Source of the DNA: Ailanthus altissimus
Lineage: Eukaryota > Streptophyta > Magnoliopsida > Sapindales > Simaroubaceae
Direction: 5' to 3'
Length of the DNA: 64,000 bases
Assembly (NCBI GenBank): GCA_946807835.1
Contig: OX327699.1
Coordinates: 20,572,014-20,636,013, forward strand
Below the pieces are notes generated by a model. The model had not been told where the DNA came from, did not search any database, and was given only the letters and a program-made list of their open reading frames with translations. Both the position numbers and the translations under genes were made by a program. This document shows, in pieces, positions 44,419 to 57,444 of this stretch. Each line of letters starts with the position of its first letter. Position 1 is the first letter of the stretch.

Positions 44419-46499
44419 GACACTGAGTTGTTGGAGTGAGGTTCAGCCTCAGGTGTGCAAAAGAAAACCAAACTCCGTCTCTTGTTTGTTGGTCTCAGCA
44501 ACTGCAAATGTCAATGTAGGGCTCAATCTCTCTCAAATGTTTTTCGACACCCTGGCGCTACAGACGCGTTACAACTATCACCTATGCTTTAAAGATAAGT
44601 TCATTAGAAGAGAGATTCTCTCAAGTGAAGCAAACATAAAAGAAAAGTTGTATCTAGATTCTAGCCTAGGTGCTTAAAAAGCTTAAATATAATAATGTTT
44701 CTTTGTTCCTTATACCCCCTTTAAAGAAGATTTTGTTTTGATCTGTGAGAGTTTTAGACGCAGAGAAATCTTATGTGAAGAAGCAGACGGAGAGATGGTA
44801 GATGATCTAATAACCAATGGTGACATAGTGGGAATCTAAATTTTTTATATTTGAATGAAGTCATCGATAGTAAAAAGAGACAAAATGGAAAAAGAATTAA
44901 CAGTGAGCACAAAAGACTAGGGGAATATAAGGGTGTCGTTAAAACTTAAAAGCCGACGACGACGTAAGCACTAGTCTTCTGGTACTGTAAGCACTAAGCA
45001 GCAAGCCAGCAATCGAAAACAACCTTAACAATTCTCAATTTCTCACCAAAAACTCTCTCTTATAGCGTGTGAACACAACTACCCATTCATGAGTATCTAA
45101 CTTTAATAATTATTGCACTTGAAAGCTAAAATAAGTATAAGTCCTCTCAAAAATTGCTAATGCTAGGTGTTTCTTTAAGGCCACGAAGATTTTATCGAAG
45201 GAGCTCTGTCTCTGTGGACACGGATAGATTTTTGAAGCATAAACACTTTCTGGCCTATTGCATCTTAAATTAAATACATGTATATGGTAGGAATCTTAGC
45301 AAATTCAATATTATTTTTTTTAAGCCAAAAACAAATTTTAAGAAACTCCTTAAACTGCAAGATAATAATTCTCACTTTTTCTAGTTTTTAGCACGTTTAT
45401 CTATTTATTTACAGAAAATGTATTAGAGCCTGACTTTCGTTTGATGTTCTCATTGACGAAGCAATTATTTAATACAAACTTAACAAAGTTTTCGTTTCAT
45501 GGCCCAATAGTAGATGAGTTTAATGAAAAGACGATACATATTTATATGTGCACATCTGGATCTGGTGACAAAAAATCAATTTCTGAAAAACATGATCGGC
45601 CTACAACTCAAATTGCTACCCTTAATTCCATAAATATTTGACCAGTCTACTCGCTTGTTAATTTCTACAGTAACCAGTCGCTTTGCCTGCCAGCAAATAG
45701 TTAAAAATTAACCCATTCTGTCCTTTTCCCCACATGCTCAGTCTGATCATAATCACGATTTTCGTCTATACTTTCAGTTGTTCATTCTTGCTAATTATTT
45801 GCAATTGATTTTTGCACCCCTGGGAGTCTGCTAGAGCTCAGTAGCCAAACAAATGTCCACCTGCATGTTTCAACAGAAAGAAGATAGATAAACATGGCTT
45901 TGACCCAGAAAAGCCGATTCATGAAACTTGGCTTCACATCCTGCTATCTCATCATCTTACGTATTTACAATTAGATAACATGCAACTTGACCACTCAAGT
46001 TTTATGTCTAAATGACAACTGTTAAGTTCGGGTAAAGCCTTAATCAAAAAGTTTACTCCACATGTCTATCCCCACTGTACAGTAATTAATGATTCTAATA
46101 CAACTAGCCAAAAAAGAGAGAGAGAGATAGAGAGACATACTAACTAGCCACATTATATGTTGGTATAGTGCATCTAATAAGCTTTCATGTTGATGATTCT
46201 ATCACAGAATTATGAAACCTAGAAGTTTCTATATCATATCAATGTGAAAGTAGTTGAGGATTTCTGAACATTCATTACTGTGCTACTGCCTGTGACTCCA
46301 GACGTTCAATTGAGTGAAGAATCTGACACCTTGTAAAAAAAGGACTAAAGAATTTAAAGCTATACATGTTGGACCAATAGTTCATAAAAATACGAACTGG
46401 TGGTGCCAACCTCACTAACAGCTCCATATCTTTTTCGGAATGGCATGTACAGAAAAGATATGATACATCTCACATCCATCATGTTTTAAGTATGAGCAA
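44419..46499. other. Intergenic region between the membrane-protein gene and the CTC1 3' end
   Basis: Includes the promoter of the minus-strand membrane-protein gene (44419 on) and the CTC1 3' UTR (up to 46499). Small AG repeats occur at about 46115-46135. No supportable gene. Confidence 0.6.
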
Positions 46500-49400
46500 T
46501 TATCTCTCCAGTAGTTCTGCTATCCCCTTTCTGGCCTCAGTTATAGGATTGGCGTAACAGACTTCTCTAGCCCATATATTTTGCATAGAATGCATTGTCA
46601 TCTCCATCTTCACACAATGTTCGTCTTCCAACCTCCTAACGGCGCTTGAATCCATCACACTAGCAACAAGAGTCTGCCAATGCAAAAGAAATTATCTCAT
46701 ATGATGAATGTTTCAACGTGCAAGAACAAAATGGAGGTGAAGAAAGGAAAAATGGAAACATGAAAGATAAAAGAAAAAAGATTAAAAATGAAAAAGTCCA
46801 GAGCATTAATGAAATGAGCAACTAAGGAGTTTGCATATCTTAATTATCTATATCAAAAAAAAAAAAAAGTTTTGTTGATCAGCATATATCAAACAGTCAG
46901 CACAAATAACAGATAAAATCCATTACACAAATTGAAAATCAACACTATCACCACTTGCCAAAATTTGAGACATGTAGAATTTGTTTAGACATTGTCAAGC
47001 ACAAGCATATATAATCAGTTGAGTTTCTCCCAGCACACAAAAGCAGAACTTGTCACCTGAAACAAATAATTCAGCTATTTTATGAAGCTAAATTACATCT
47101 GTATTTTCTCATTTCTTTTCCCCTTTAATGGTTAAAACTTACAGGAATGCTCCTAAATTACCAGCTCGTGGGTTCAGACTCAAAATTGCTAGAAATAAAA
47201 CTACACATTTAGCTTCCATGTAATTAGCATATCCATGCACATATATCATGCTTGTTCTATCTCTAAGCTGGAGACGAAGAAATCAAAGAATAATCACTTC
47301 TACATTATGCTTAAACCCTATTATTAGTCAGGAAGAATGCAGGTTTTACTGCATTCTTAAGAAGTCAAGATTAATTTTCTTTCTTATTTTTAGGGGAAAA
47401 AAAAAACCACTACGAGTGCATTCCACATAACCTCACCCAGAATGTGCCAAAGCAAGCATTGAAAATTATGAATTTGAGCAGGTTTTCATCTGAGCTGGTG
47501 AGGGCATTGTCTGAACTAACAGAAATATTTAAATCTTGATAAGAAGAATCAGCTATAGAACCATAGTTCATCACTGTAATTCTGTCGTGCTTCTTTAAGA
47601 TTCTTGCAAGATGATAAATAGAGGTGTTCCTGGCAGAGTTATCAATGCCAATCCACTTCAATGCCCATCCACTGTTTTCAAATGCACTCTGTGGGAGCTC
47701 CTCATGCAACCTTAGCAAGGTTACTGCTTGCTCAGCATTAGCCCAACAACAACAAGAGGAAGACCCATCATCTACACATGCAAATAAGCACAAAAAATAT
47801 AAATATAAATACTATGAATAAGAGACTAACATTTTACTAAAGTGGTGTCACATAACATAAAGCTCTTTGACTTATATTTTAGATGTAGCCAAAAAAAAAA
47901 AAGTTTCATGCAATATGAAGCACTCATATTTTAGTTGCATACGTATCATACTGCATAGCTATCATACTCCAAGTTTCGGAGATAATACTAAAACAAAACA
48001 GAAAAGCTGCTTTATTTAGCTTGAGAGACACTATTCTGTCATCCTTATAAAATTAAATTGCTGCCAGGAACAACAAGATAAAGTCAGTAAATAATTAAGT
48101 AGTCAAGGGATGTCATGTAGTCATTGCTTTAATAAACTTTAACTTGACGATCAAGTTCATACTCCAATATTCTATAAAAAGGGCAAGTAGCTCACCTAGC
48201 ATAAAACCAGCAAGAGGAATGTCAACAAGATGGGCCCTTGAATGAGTTTCCAAATGTAAATCATCATACTTACTATTCTTCTCCAAAACGAGAACATGGA
48301 CAGCAACAACCTATCATAACAGGTGTCGCGATTACCAACATCAACATAACAAGCATTTATTTCATCCATCAGGAATAGAAGCCCAGATGGTAGCAAAATG
48401 TGTGATTAAGAGACAAATTCAGCCTGCTTGAAAAGAGAATTTCTAGTTTTAAATACAACTTACCCTGCAACGGAAGCGCACTGGCTTGCATTTCAAGCAT
48501 TGAATCAACTCAGAAATCAAACTAGAAGCAACAATGTCGGGAGAGGCTACGTTGCATGTATCTGAATCAGACCATAAGTTAGAACTCCTGTCACCAAACG
48601 GTTCATTGATTACCGTTATGGAGTTCACTACAATGAATGACACAGGTATCAACATCAAGCTATCTGGCTCCCTGGAAAACCGTGATATGATAGATATATT
48701 AGTATAAATTTTGAAGATTCAATAAAATCTTATGGTAGCAATTTCGAAGCAGGTTTTACAACATTAAAAGTTTAAAGTCCAAACTCGACTGTCTGTCTCA
48801 AAATTGTCATACAACATACTCAGAATATCCATCAGAAAGATATATTATGATGAAGAATAAGAAAAATTATACTGGTATTTAGAGCACAAGCTACAAATCA
48901 AGTATGTCTTTTAGGAATTGCTTACCTAACTCGCAGAATTCGATGAAATGTCGCATTTACTCCAGGTCCAAATCCTATCAGATATGCATGTTCCCTTAGG
49001 CAACCAAAAACCCTCACCTAACCAATCAAAATGGTGCTATAAGATGAAACAAACTATTTTATGACAATAAAATTGAAAAATGAGAATGAAAGGTTATAAT
49101 GGGCAATTACAGGTTGATGGTCCACCAAAACATGAATGCAAAAATTTCTTGCAAGTTCTTGAAAGAATCTCAACTGAAGAACATCACTAAGACTTTCACA
49201 GCCATGCTCACTGACAGATTTATCATCAAAACCATGAACTGCAACCACATCTCCACACAAAGATATTAAATGTCCCTCCGGAAGCAGGCAATCAGAAGGT
49301 CCAGATGATGGCCCAGACACAGTCAATATGGTGCAAGTGCATGAAGATATATTGAAATTCTCTTCTGGTCTTATAGATGGCTTTATAAAGTGTTCCTCTG

Positions 49401-52400
49401 AATCCTTAACATCTACCATTAAGATATTCATTGCATTGGCAGAGACATAGAGATGGACATCTGAACAAGTTCCTGAAGAACTGCCAGGAACCCTCCAGAG
49501 AAGTAGGTCAGCTTGATTCACTGCCAGAACTTTGGAGTTGCTGAACAAAGAATCATCTTGTAAAGGATGATGCAATGATTTGTTATGGGTAAGAACTTCA
49601 TCAGAAGAGAATGTTATGCTCCACATCTGTGATCTAGAAGTGATTAGAGCTTTAAAACCACTGACATTGTCAGAGTCCTTGACATTACACACAGAATCGT
49701 CTATACAATGCTTTGAGATGTAATAACCACCAATCTGCAACAACTGGAATTTGGATGAAAGTGAATAAAGGTCCCCCAGAATTGCAAAGAGAAATCAAAA
49801 GGAAAATTCGTATAGCCAACATGGGTATGTAAAATAGAGAAAAAAAATTCTAACAAAAAGAAAAGAAATCTGATATACCTGATACTTAAAAGAACTTTCA
49901 GAATCAAATTCCAGCAAGACCTTCTCAGTAGTTAAATTTTGGAAATCAGCATTAGTCTTTATACTGGCCTTTGTGAAATATAAGATTCCTGAACTAATTA
50001 GGCTCTGATTATTAGCACTTCTAACAGTAGCCAAGCAAGGCATTTCATGAGAAAAATTCAAGTTCGTACATTTCCATTCCTTGCTAGATTCCCTACAAGA
50101 ACAAGTGCTCAATTCACTATCAAGAAAGACCATATCATTGATCGGACCTGAACTTGGGGCTCTGCTTGATGTAGAGTCAGCTTTAAGCCTTTTGTCAGGA
50201 ACATGTCCTTTACAATCTTCACTTGTGCAATGTTCCATCAGTCCATTTGGCCTATCCCTTAAAACCTTAGTTGCATGCCCACTTCCACTCTTCCCAAAGA
50301 GAACTAGATTCCATGGCAAGATTGTGGCCTCAACAAACATAGTAGACCTGTTCGCTAACAATGGATCACCTTGAAACTGATAAAAGATATCAAGACTACT
50401 GATCAGTAAAGTATGAGAAACATTGCGGCTTGAGAAAACACATAAAGGAAAAAGCAACATCTGTAAATTATCACTTCCTTACAAAGATAGAAACATACCT
50501 TTTGTAGCAAAGGAAATTTGTGTGTCACCCGAATTAGATGAAACTCCCCACTTTCCAGTTCCTTGAAATTGTTTAACTGGTCTGCAGAAGGATAAAAGGG
50601 ATGATTTCTACTGATTGTGCTATGTGTGTGAGAGTATACAAACATTGTCAAGTTTCCTTTTTTAGCTAAAGGGCCACAACCAAAAATAGTTCTGCATGAG
50701 AATAACTCATTTCTTGGCAATCCTAATCGATCCACCAGTTCAGGTACACCTTCCAACATGAGACCATAGTCAGTTACCTGAAAATTCAACATAAAGAAGA
50801 GTTACTCCACAGTAGAAAATTTTGAAATGTTTAGCACCTTTCAACCCACTAAACAGAAACAGTCACAAAAAGACGTAGTATACAAAGTGGAACCATCATC
50901 AAATATGACCTCATATATACTGTTTTCCTTCCACATTGATGAAAGGTCAGGAATAATGACATCAATGCTGCCAGTCATGTCAACCAACTGCAACCTTCCA
51001 GAAGATGGAGAAATCTGAAAAGTTAAGATGAATTCATATTAGATGTTGAGAAATTTGTGCACATATCAAAAGGAAAGAATATGATTGATACTCTGAAAGT
51101 GCAGCAGGCAACATACTAATACCTAAAACTGCAAACTGAGCATCTTATAGTGGAAAATCTATGATTCAGAACCAAATATCCTACATTAGAAAATCTTGAA
51201 TCATTGTCTTTCCCAATCAGTAACTAAACCAGCATCACAGATGTCTTCTACACCTCATTTCCCAAGTTTAATAATACTGGAATAAACAATCAAACAAGAA
51301 GTTATATGTAAATAATAAAATGAAATCTAACTGCTAACCTTTAAACATCCAAGCAAAACAAAACCAATGTCTGCACTTGGAAAAATCCTCCTCTTTGACT
51401 GACCATGTGATTTGCCTTCAAAAGATAAAAAGCCATATTGGTTGTTCACACGCGAAGTGTGACGGTCACTGTCCAATTGTAACAGTGTTTTCATCCATGT
51501 GGCCTCACAGTGATAGACAAAACTAGAGATCGGCACCACCTGAAGATAACAAGACAAAAATTAAATCTTAATCTTCTAGTATACAAAACAAATGCAAGCC
51601 TATCAATCGAAATGGCCCTCTCAAGAAAGGCTAGCAATCCTAATGTGTTGCAATAAAATACTTTGCAAACATGGACTTACCAATCTCAAGTTACCACAAT
51701 TTGGTTCACTACCACAGCCACATGATACATGCTTGCAGAATTCTGTAAATATTCCATGCTGCCAAAAGAGACTCATTATAGAAAATGAAAACAAAATCAA
51801 CAAAATAGAGCAGTAATCATAAACTGCAATTACCAATTTACCCGAGCTCGTATTACAAAAGGAGGTATGTGCGAGCTAGTGTACATCTGAGCCAATCCTT
51901 TTTTCTGATAGCATCTTGTGACAATCCACATCAGCTCATCAGAATTAAAAATGACCATGTAAAAGAACTGAGAGTATTTAAAGTAGAAGAAGGAACAAAA
52001 TTACAACACAGCTGAAAGACTTACATATTTTGATCCCATAATCTCCTTATCTGATAGGACCCCAGAAAACTTTTTTCGAAAACATGAAACAACAAGAAGT
52101 GCCCTGGATATATAAGATGATTTTCGAAAACATCAATCAAGAATACCATAAATCTTAACATATCCTCTAAAGCTACTACTCATATATCAAACATCATACC
52201 ACAGTCTGGCAGAAAATGACAAAGACTCGATGAACTTCCCCAATAGATTTTGCAACTCTGGATTTATATAGCACCTGCAACAACCAATTGAATTAATCTT
52301 CATAAGTAATTCATGGTATTTCACAAAGCATCCTAGGGAAGCACCTAAAGTAAACCATAAGGACAATTAACTTAATAAACCACAACCAATGGTTTAAGAG

Positions 52401-53908
52401 TAGACTGATGACACTTTCAGTCACAAAGCATCTTAGGGAAGCACCTAAGTAAACCATATGGTTAATAAACCACAACCAATTGTTTAAGGGTAGACTGATG
52501 ACAAATTCAGTTGTGGCCCCATGCGCAACCAAGGATAAGCAAGGCAATACAAAATTCAACTTCAAAGCCAATTCCAGAGATGTTGTGACTCAATCACTTG
52601 ACAAGAATCCCAAGAGATATGATGATGACATTTCAATAGCACATACCCTGATTCTACTGGAGAAAATGACTCTACAATAAGGCTAGTCTTGCAGCAAGCC
52701 CCGAGTATAAGAAATTTCGCCCAAGAAAATCTTGGATTGACAAAATGAACATTTCTCAAGGAAATCTACAAAAAGACAAAATAATGATTTGTGAAACTAG
52801 AATAGTATGTGCCATTTGTACACTTGAGAGAAAGAGAAAACAGATTTATGTTACTTACCACAGCACCCAATCTAATACTACGAGGCACAGTAAGTAATTT
52901 ATCAGTTAGAAGAAGCCACACAGCATTGTCAAGCTCAATAACCATCCCTTGCATGTACACGCCTTTCACAACACCAGTATATATCCCACACTCACCCTTC
53001 CCCTTAATAACAGTCCTTGAAACTGGTAACCATTTCTTCAACAATGGAGGCACATGTAAAACAGAATTCTCTGCAGTCACGAACATCAACTGAGACTCCC
53101 CCTTCCCTATAACAACTAACTTCTTCTTCAGCCCTGAGATTCTAATAATACTTCCAACAAGCTTCGTCATCGCTGGATGCCAACACGAAGCAGCACCGCA
53201 AAAATATACAAACTCCGATTTGGTAAATGAATGACACTCCTGTGCTATTTTAGACTCTTTAGAACTACACAAGTTACAGTCACAAGACATTAGTCGCATT
53301 AGAAACCCTCGAATATTAGTTGAATCAGTTAAAGAACCAGTACGTGAACATGGAACAATTGAAATAGGACTAATTGATTCTAACGCGCCATGAACTTGAT
53401 AACGACACTTCGAATTATCAGTGTTATCGGTAGAAGAAGAATCTGAAATTAACGGGAACGACTCAAAGAAATCGGTAGTCGAACATCGATTAAGTATAGA
53501 AGTTGATTCCGGGAAATTCCATTTGATAATCTCCAAGAATCCGTTACCGCATTTTAACGGAAGGAAATTCCAGGCACTGATGTGGAGTTTCCTTCCGATT
53601 GTGCGGACACTGAAATCGAGAATGTCGCAGCAGATTTCGGAGGAACCATCGGTGAATTGGAGGCAATTACCGTGGGAGCAATTTAGGGTTAGGGTTCCGA
53701 TGAGAATGACCGGATGGTTAAGAGGAGTCAGAATTTTAGGGTTAGGGGTACTGTTTGGAATGGTAGGACCAAGAGGCGTTCGGTGATTTGATGATGAAGT
53801 TCGAGAGATCGGACGGTTGAAATGGGAGTGGAGGGATGATGTTCCGGTGAGGGGACGAGCACCGTGGATTAGCTCGGCGATGGTGAGAACCTTCACATTG
53901 TTTTCCAT
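46500..53908 (-). CDS. CTC1: CST complex subunit CTC1, 16 exons
   Basis: CTC1 joins STN1 and TEN1 to bind single-stranded telomeric DNA, protect chromosome ends and help fill in the lagging strand. I phased 16 exons on the minus strand: 52859-53908, 52647-52765, 52200-52274, 52025-52103, 51842-51904, 51681-51758, 51339-51539, 50910-51014, 50499-50777, 49879-50376, 49111-49743, 48926-49017, 48464-48671, 48196-48310, 47437-47771, 46500-46673. Phases agree at every junction with no internal stop, giving about 1,367 residues, near the 1,270 known for Arabidopsis, which also has 16 exons. Recognisable stretches: [18 protein letters not shown] (N-terminus), [25 protein letters not shown], and [19 protein letters not shown] (C-terminus). 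The OB-fold domains cannot be delimited by eye. The exon 8 donor is a weak GTCATA; all other donors look ordinary. The gene appears intact. Confidence 0.9.
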
Positions 53909-54195
53909 TTCCCCTTACGAGTTCATGAGAGAATCCTATGTTGCCGATTGGACCGGAAACAGAAGAGAATTTGTTAAGTTTGCCTTACCTACGAATTGAC
54001 AGCGAGAAAGATAGTGCAGATACAAGGGCGGGAAGTGACGTGGGAGCGGGACGCGGTTTTTTAATTAAGGATATAACCGGTTCTAGGTTTGAACCGAACC
54101 CTGGCCCGCCCTCGGTGCTTATGTTATACGCTTCAAAAACTGTCAACCTACACGTGTCATAAACGCTATTAAACCGAACCAATGGATTAATAAAA
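53909..54195. promoter_or_regulatory. CTC1 5' leader and promoter region
   Basis: Less than 300 bp separate the CTC1 start codon from the fold-back element at 54196. The part up to 54120 is relatively GC-rich and holds no clear TATA box on the minus strand, as is usual for housekeeping genes. Small plus-strand open frames here are chance. Confidence 0.5.
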
Positions 54196-55152
54196 GAGTA
54201 ATGTTAGGATTTCCAAGTTGTATTCTAATATTTATCTGTCTTTGCCATCTCATCAAAATTATTTATTTCATTAATGTAAAAAAAAATCTGAATTAAACCC
54301 GTTAACGTTACTCCTTTATACTTTTAGATTTTTCAAATCTATAAAAAAAAATGAGAACACATTTTTTTTTTTTTGTAAAGAATGAATGTTTCTATTTAAT
54401 CTTACAAATTTTTCAACACTTTCTTTATATTCTTCTGCTCTTCCACCAAAAAGGCTTGTATCATTCTCTTCTCGTCAGCACCTCCATACAATAGTTTCAA
54501 CAATCGAGATTAAAGAGTTTGAATTACAAAAATTAGAAGATTGTGTACTTGAATCGGCATCTATTGAGGTAAATTTTTTATTTTTTATTATTATTTTAAT
54601 AAAATTATTTTAATATTCTTTATTTCTACCAATTTGCACATAGAATTTATAATTTACTATGTTTGCTGATATGTTTGATGCTTAAAATATATCAGAAAAC
54701 ATTGTAGATTAAAAAATTTTATGTACAAATTCGTAAAAACAAAGAATATTAAAGTAATTTTATTAAAATAATAATAAAAAATAAAAAATTTACCTCAATA
54801 GATGCTAATTCAAGTACACAATCTTTTAATTCTTGTAATTCAAGTTCTTTAATCTCCATTGTTGAAACTATTATATAGAGGTGCTGATAGGAAGATGATG
54901 ATACGAGCTTTTTTGGTGGAAGAGTGAAAGAATATAAAGAAGAATTTGTTAGGTCAAAAGAGAAGCATTCATTCTTTACCAAAAAAAAAAGGTGTTCTCA
55001 TTTTTTATATATTTGAAAAGTTCAAAAGTATAAATTAGTAGAGTCAAGGGGTTTAATTTTTATTTTTTTTACATTAATGAAATAAATAACTTTTGATGAG
55101 ATGGTAAAGACAGGTAAGCTAAAATTTTAGAATAGAACTCAGAACATTACTT
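54196..55152. mobile_element. Fold-back Mutator-like MITE, 957 bp, next to the CTC1 promoter
   Basis: Two arms of about 430 bp (54196-54640 and 54720-55152) are inverted copies. They give mirror-image open frames at 54386-54613 (+) and 54749-54982 (-) that share phrases such as EVNFLFFIIILIKL; these are by-products, not genes. Ends are GAGTAATGTT and the complement of AAGTAATGTT. Flanks TTAATAAAA (54187-54195) and TTAATGAAA (55153-55161) are a 9-bp TSD with one mismatch, typical of Mutator-like elements. No transposase. Confidence 0.85.
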
Positions 55153-55419
55153 TTAATGAAATTATAAAATAATAAAATTAAAATTTAAAAAATTATTTTA
55201 ATCTTTTCATCAAAATAATAAAATCTTATTTTTTTTTACTATTATCAATATAAGTAATAAAACTATTAATAGTTAACAAAACCTCTCAAGATGAAGTTAA
55301 AATTGAAAAAATTGAATTACTTGCTTAAATTTGTACAAATAATACATCGCCTTAAAATACACCATATTCATAAATGAGATGAAAATATCATAAAAATATT
55401 GGATAACTCTTATCAATTT

Positions 55420-56342
55420 TGTTGCAGTATCAAGTCATATTCAGTTTGATATTATTATGACATTAATTAAGTCATAATTTTTATACTATTTTTGATTCTA
55501 TACGTAGTAAAAGACATAATTCACACTATAAAAACACATACAATCAACACACTAATAAAGATATAGAAAATAATATATACGTGATTTGGCCCATAAATGT
55601 CTACGTCTATGAAGGATCCATAATTCATCTTCTTACATCATTAATGATTTCACAATATCTATAGTATCTCTCATAGATCATCCAAGTATCTTTCATAGAG
55701 ATCCATAAGTATTTATCTTGATCACCATGAATTCCTAAAAACCTTTTAATATCTCATCATAAGAGATTTTCACAAAGAATACAAGAAGAGACCGAGCATC
55801 TAAGCTAAAAATATGTATAGTGTTTCTTTTATTCACTCAATGATCAAAAGAAAACACTCCCAAAAGTTACACCCTAATACACCATGCACTTAGTACCTAT
55901 CTAACTTCTCTATTCCCTCTTATGGTCTACATTTTAAAACATTAGATGTGTTGACTTTCTCTTGCTTTTAGAAATGGTTTATATAGTGAATAAAACACTC
56001 ATAGAAACTCTAAGTCTAGTTGAAATAAGAGTCCACAAGTTTTAGAGTTCAAAACCCCTTTAAAGAAATAAATCCAAAAATGAAACAGACTTCCTTGAAC
56101 CTAGGTACAGCGGTGCCAAGTGTCTGGCTCTCCAATGCTGCGACGTTGGAGCTTCTGTTCCCGACACCATGGCATTGCTGCCTGGGTAACAAAAACTCTG
56201 TTTTTGTCACATTTCTTCATCTTTCAAGTTCTGTTTTGTTCCTCCTCGTGCATCTCACGAGTTCTTGACTTCAATGTATATTTCTCTTAGTATTTTTCAC
56301 AATTCTTACTATAGAAGATTGTTGAATCACCAATGTCTAACA
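55420..56342 (-). repeat. 3' LTR of the non-autonomous element
   Basis: Starts TGTTGCAGTATCAAGTCAT and ends GTCTAACA. It pairs with the split right LTR, for example at AATACACCATGCACTTAGTACC near 55878 against AATGTACCACGTACTTAGTACC near 60558. Confidence 0.85.
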
Positions 56343-57444
56343 AATTCTCTCCTTAATTCAAAATCTCTCTCTATGAAGCTATTCATCGTCACCCCCTCCT
56401 TGAATCAATGCTCACTAGCATTGTCTCTAAGTCTCAAACTTAACTAAAGCTCTTGTGACTACAATCTTCAAAGATTCTAAAATGCTGATGTTTAGAGTAG
56501 TTTAATGTTGCGATCTCCCATGTCAAGAAAACACCACGATCACAATTCTTTAATAGTGAAAATACATTCTCGCCATTACTACTCTTTTCACACATTCTCG
56601 CAATTATTACTCTTTCCACACATTCTCTTTTGACCCATACCACAATATGATATAATTTTAAAAGCTATTTTTATGGTCTGTTTCAAATCAACAACCCTAT
56701 GTTGAACTCATTCAAACACTTTTCTTCAAGCACATAGCCTCCCTCTGTGCTTATCGCTCTTAAATCCTTTTGCTTCCCATTTAGTATTCATTTATTCTGT
56801 CTTTCATGAATCTCCTTATTTCGTATAGCAGTCTTAAGTCCATTAGGTTTTCATGAGATGAGGAATAAAATTTCACACCTAGTCTTTCCTTTGTCATTTT
56901 TACTATGTAGTTTCAATATTATTTTACCAATCCCTTATGACTTATCACAAGCCATATTTTTACAATTGGTAAATAATGATTCTCCATGACTTATATGAAA
57001 ACACTACCCTAGATTCAAAAAAATAGTTCATTCATTAGACACGTGTTCCTCTAGAAGTTCTCATACGATCAAGGTCTTTGCCTAGTCATCAACAGACTTG
57101 TAAATCCACATTCATTCTGTCTTTGTCTTTCTTTTTCAAGACTATACCTTCAAGTGCCCTAGACATCTTTTGGATCTGTCATTCAATCTCGATTGTTTTT
57201 CTTTTATCATATTTATTTTGTCTCCAATTTGAATAATTTTTCTGACCAGAATCTAGATGACGTCGTCTTTTTGGTAGTCTTCTATAAGAGTGATCTCTAC
57301 TCAAAAACTTTATAAGAAGGCCATCATCTTTTTCTCTTTCAGATAATCACCTTCTCCATTCTTCTTCCCTTAAATTTGTGAGTTCACATGGTTGACAACA
57401 TTTGCTCTGCAATGTAGACTTCAACCCAAGCTTTGATACCAGTT

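Noticed and set aside
52809..53786. Plus-strand open frames of 94 and 121 residues
   Set aside because: Antisense shadows of CTC1 exon 1, whose minus-strand frame is conserved.
54386..54982. Two opposing open frames with similar proteins, like a small duplicated gene pair
   Set aside because: They are the two arms of an inverted-repeat MULE with a 9-bp TSD.
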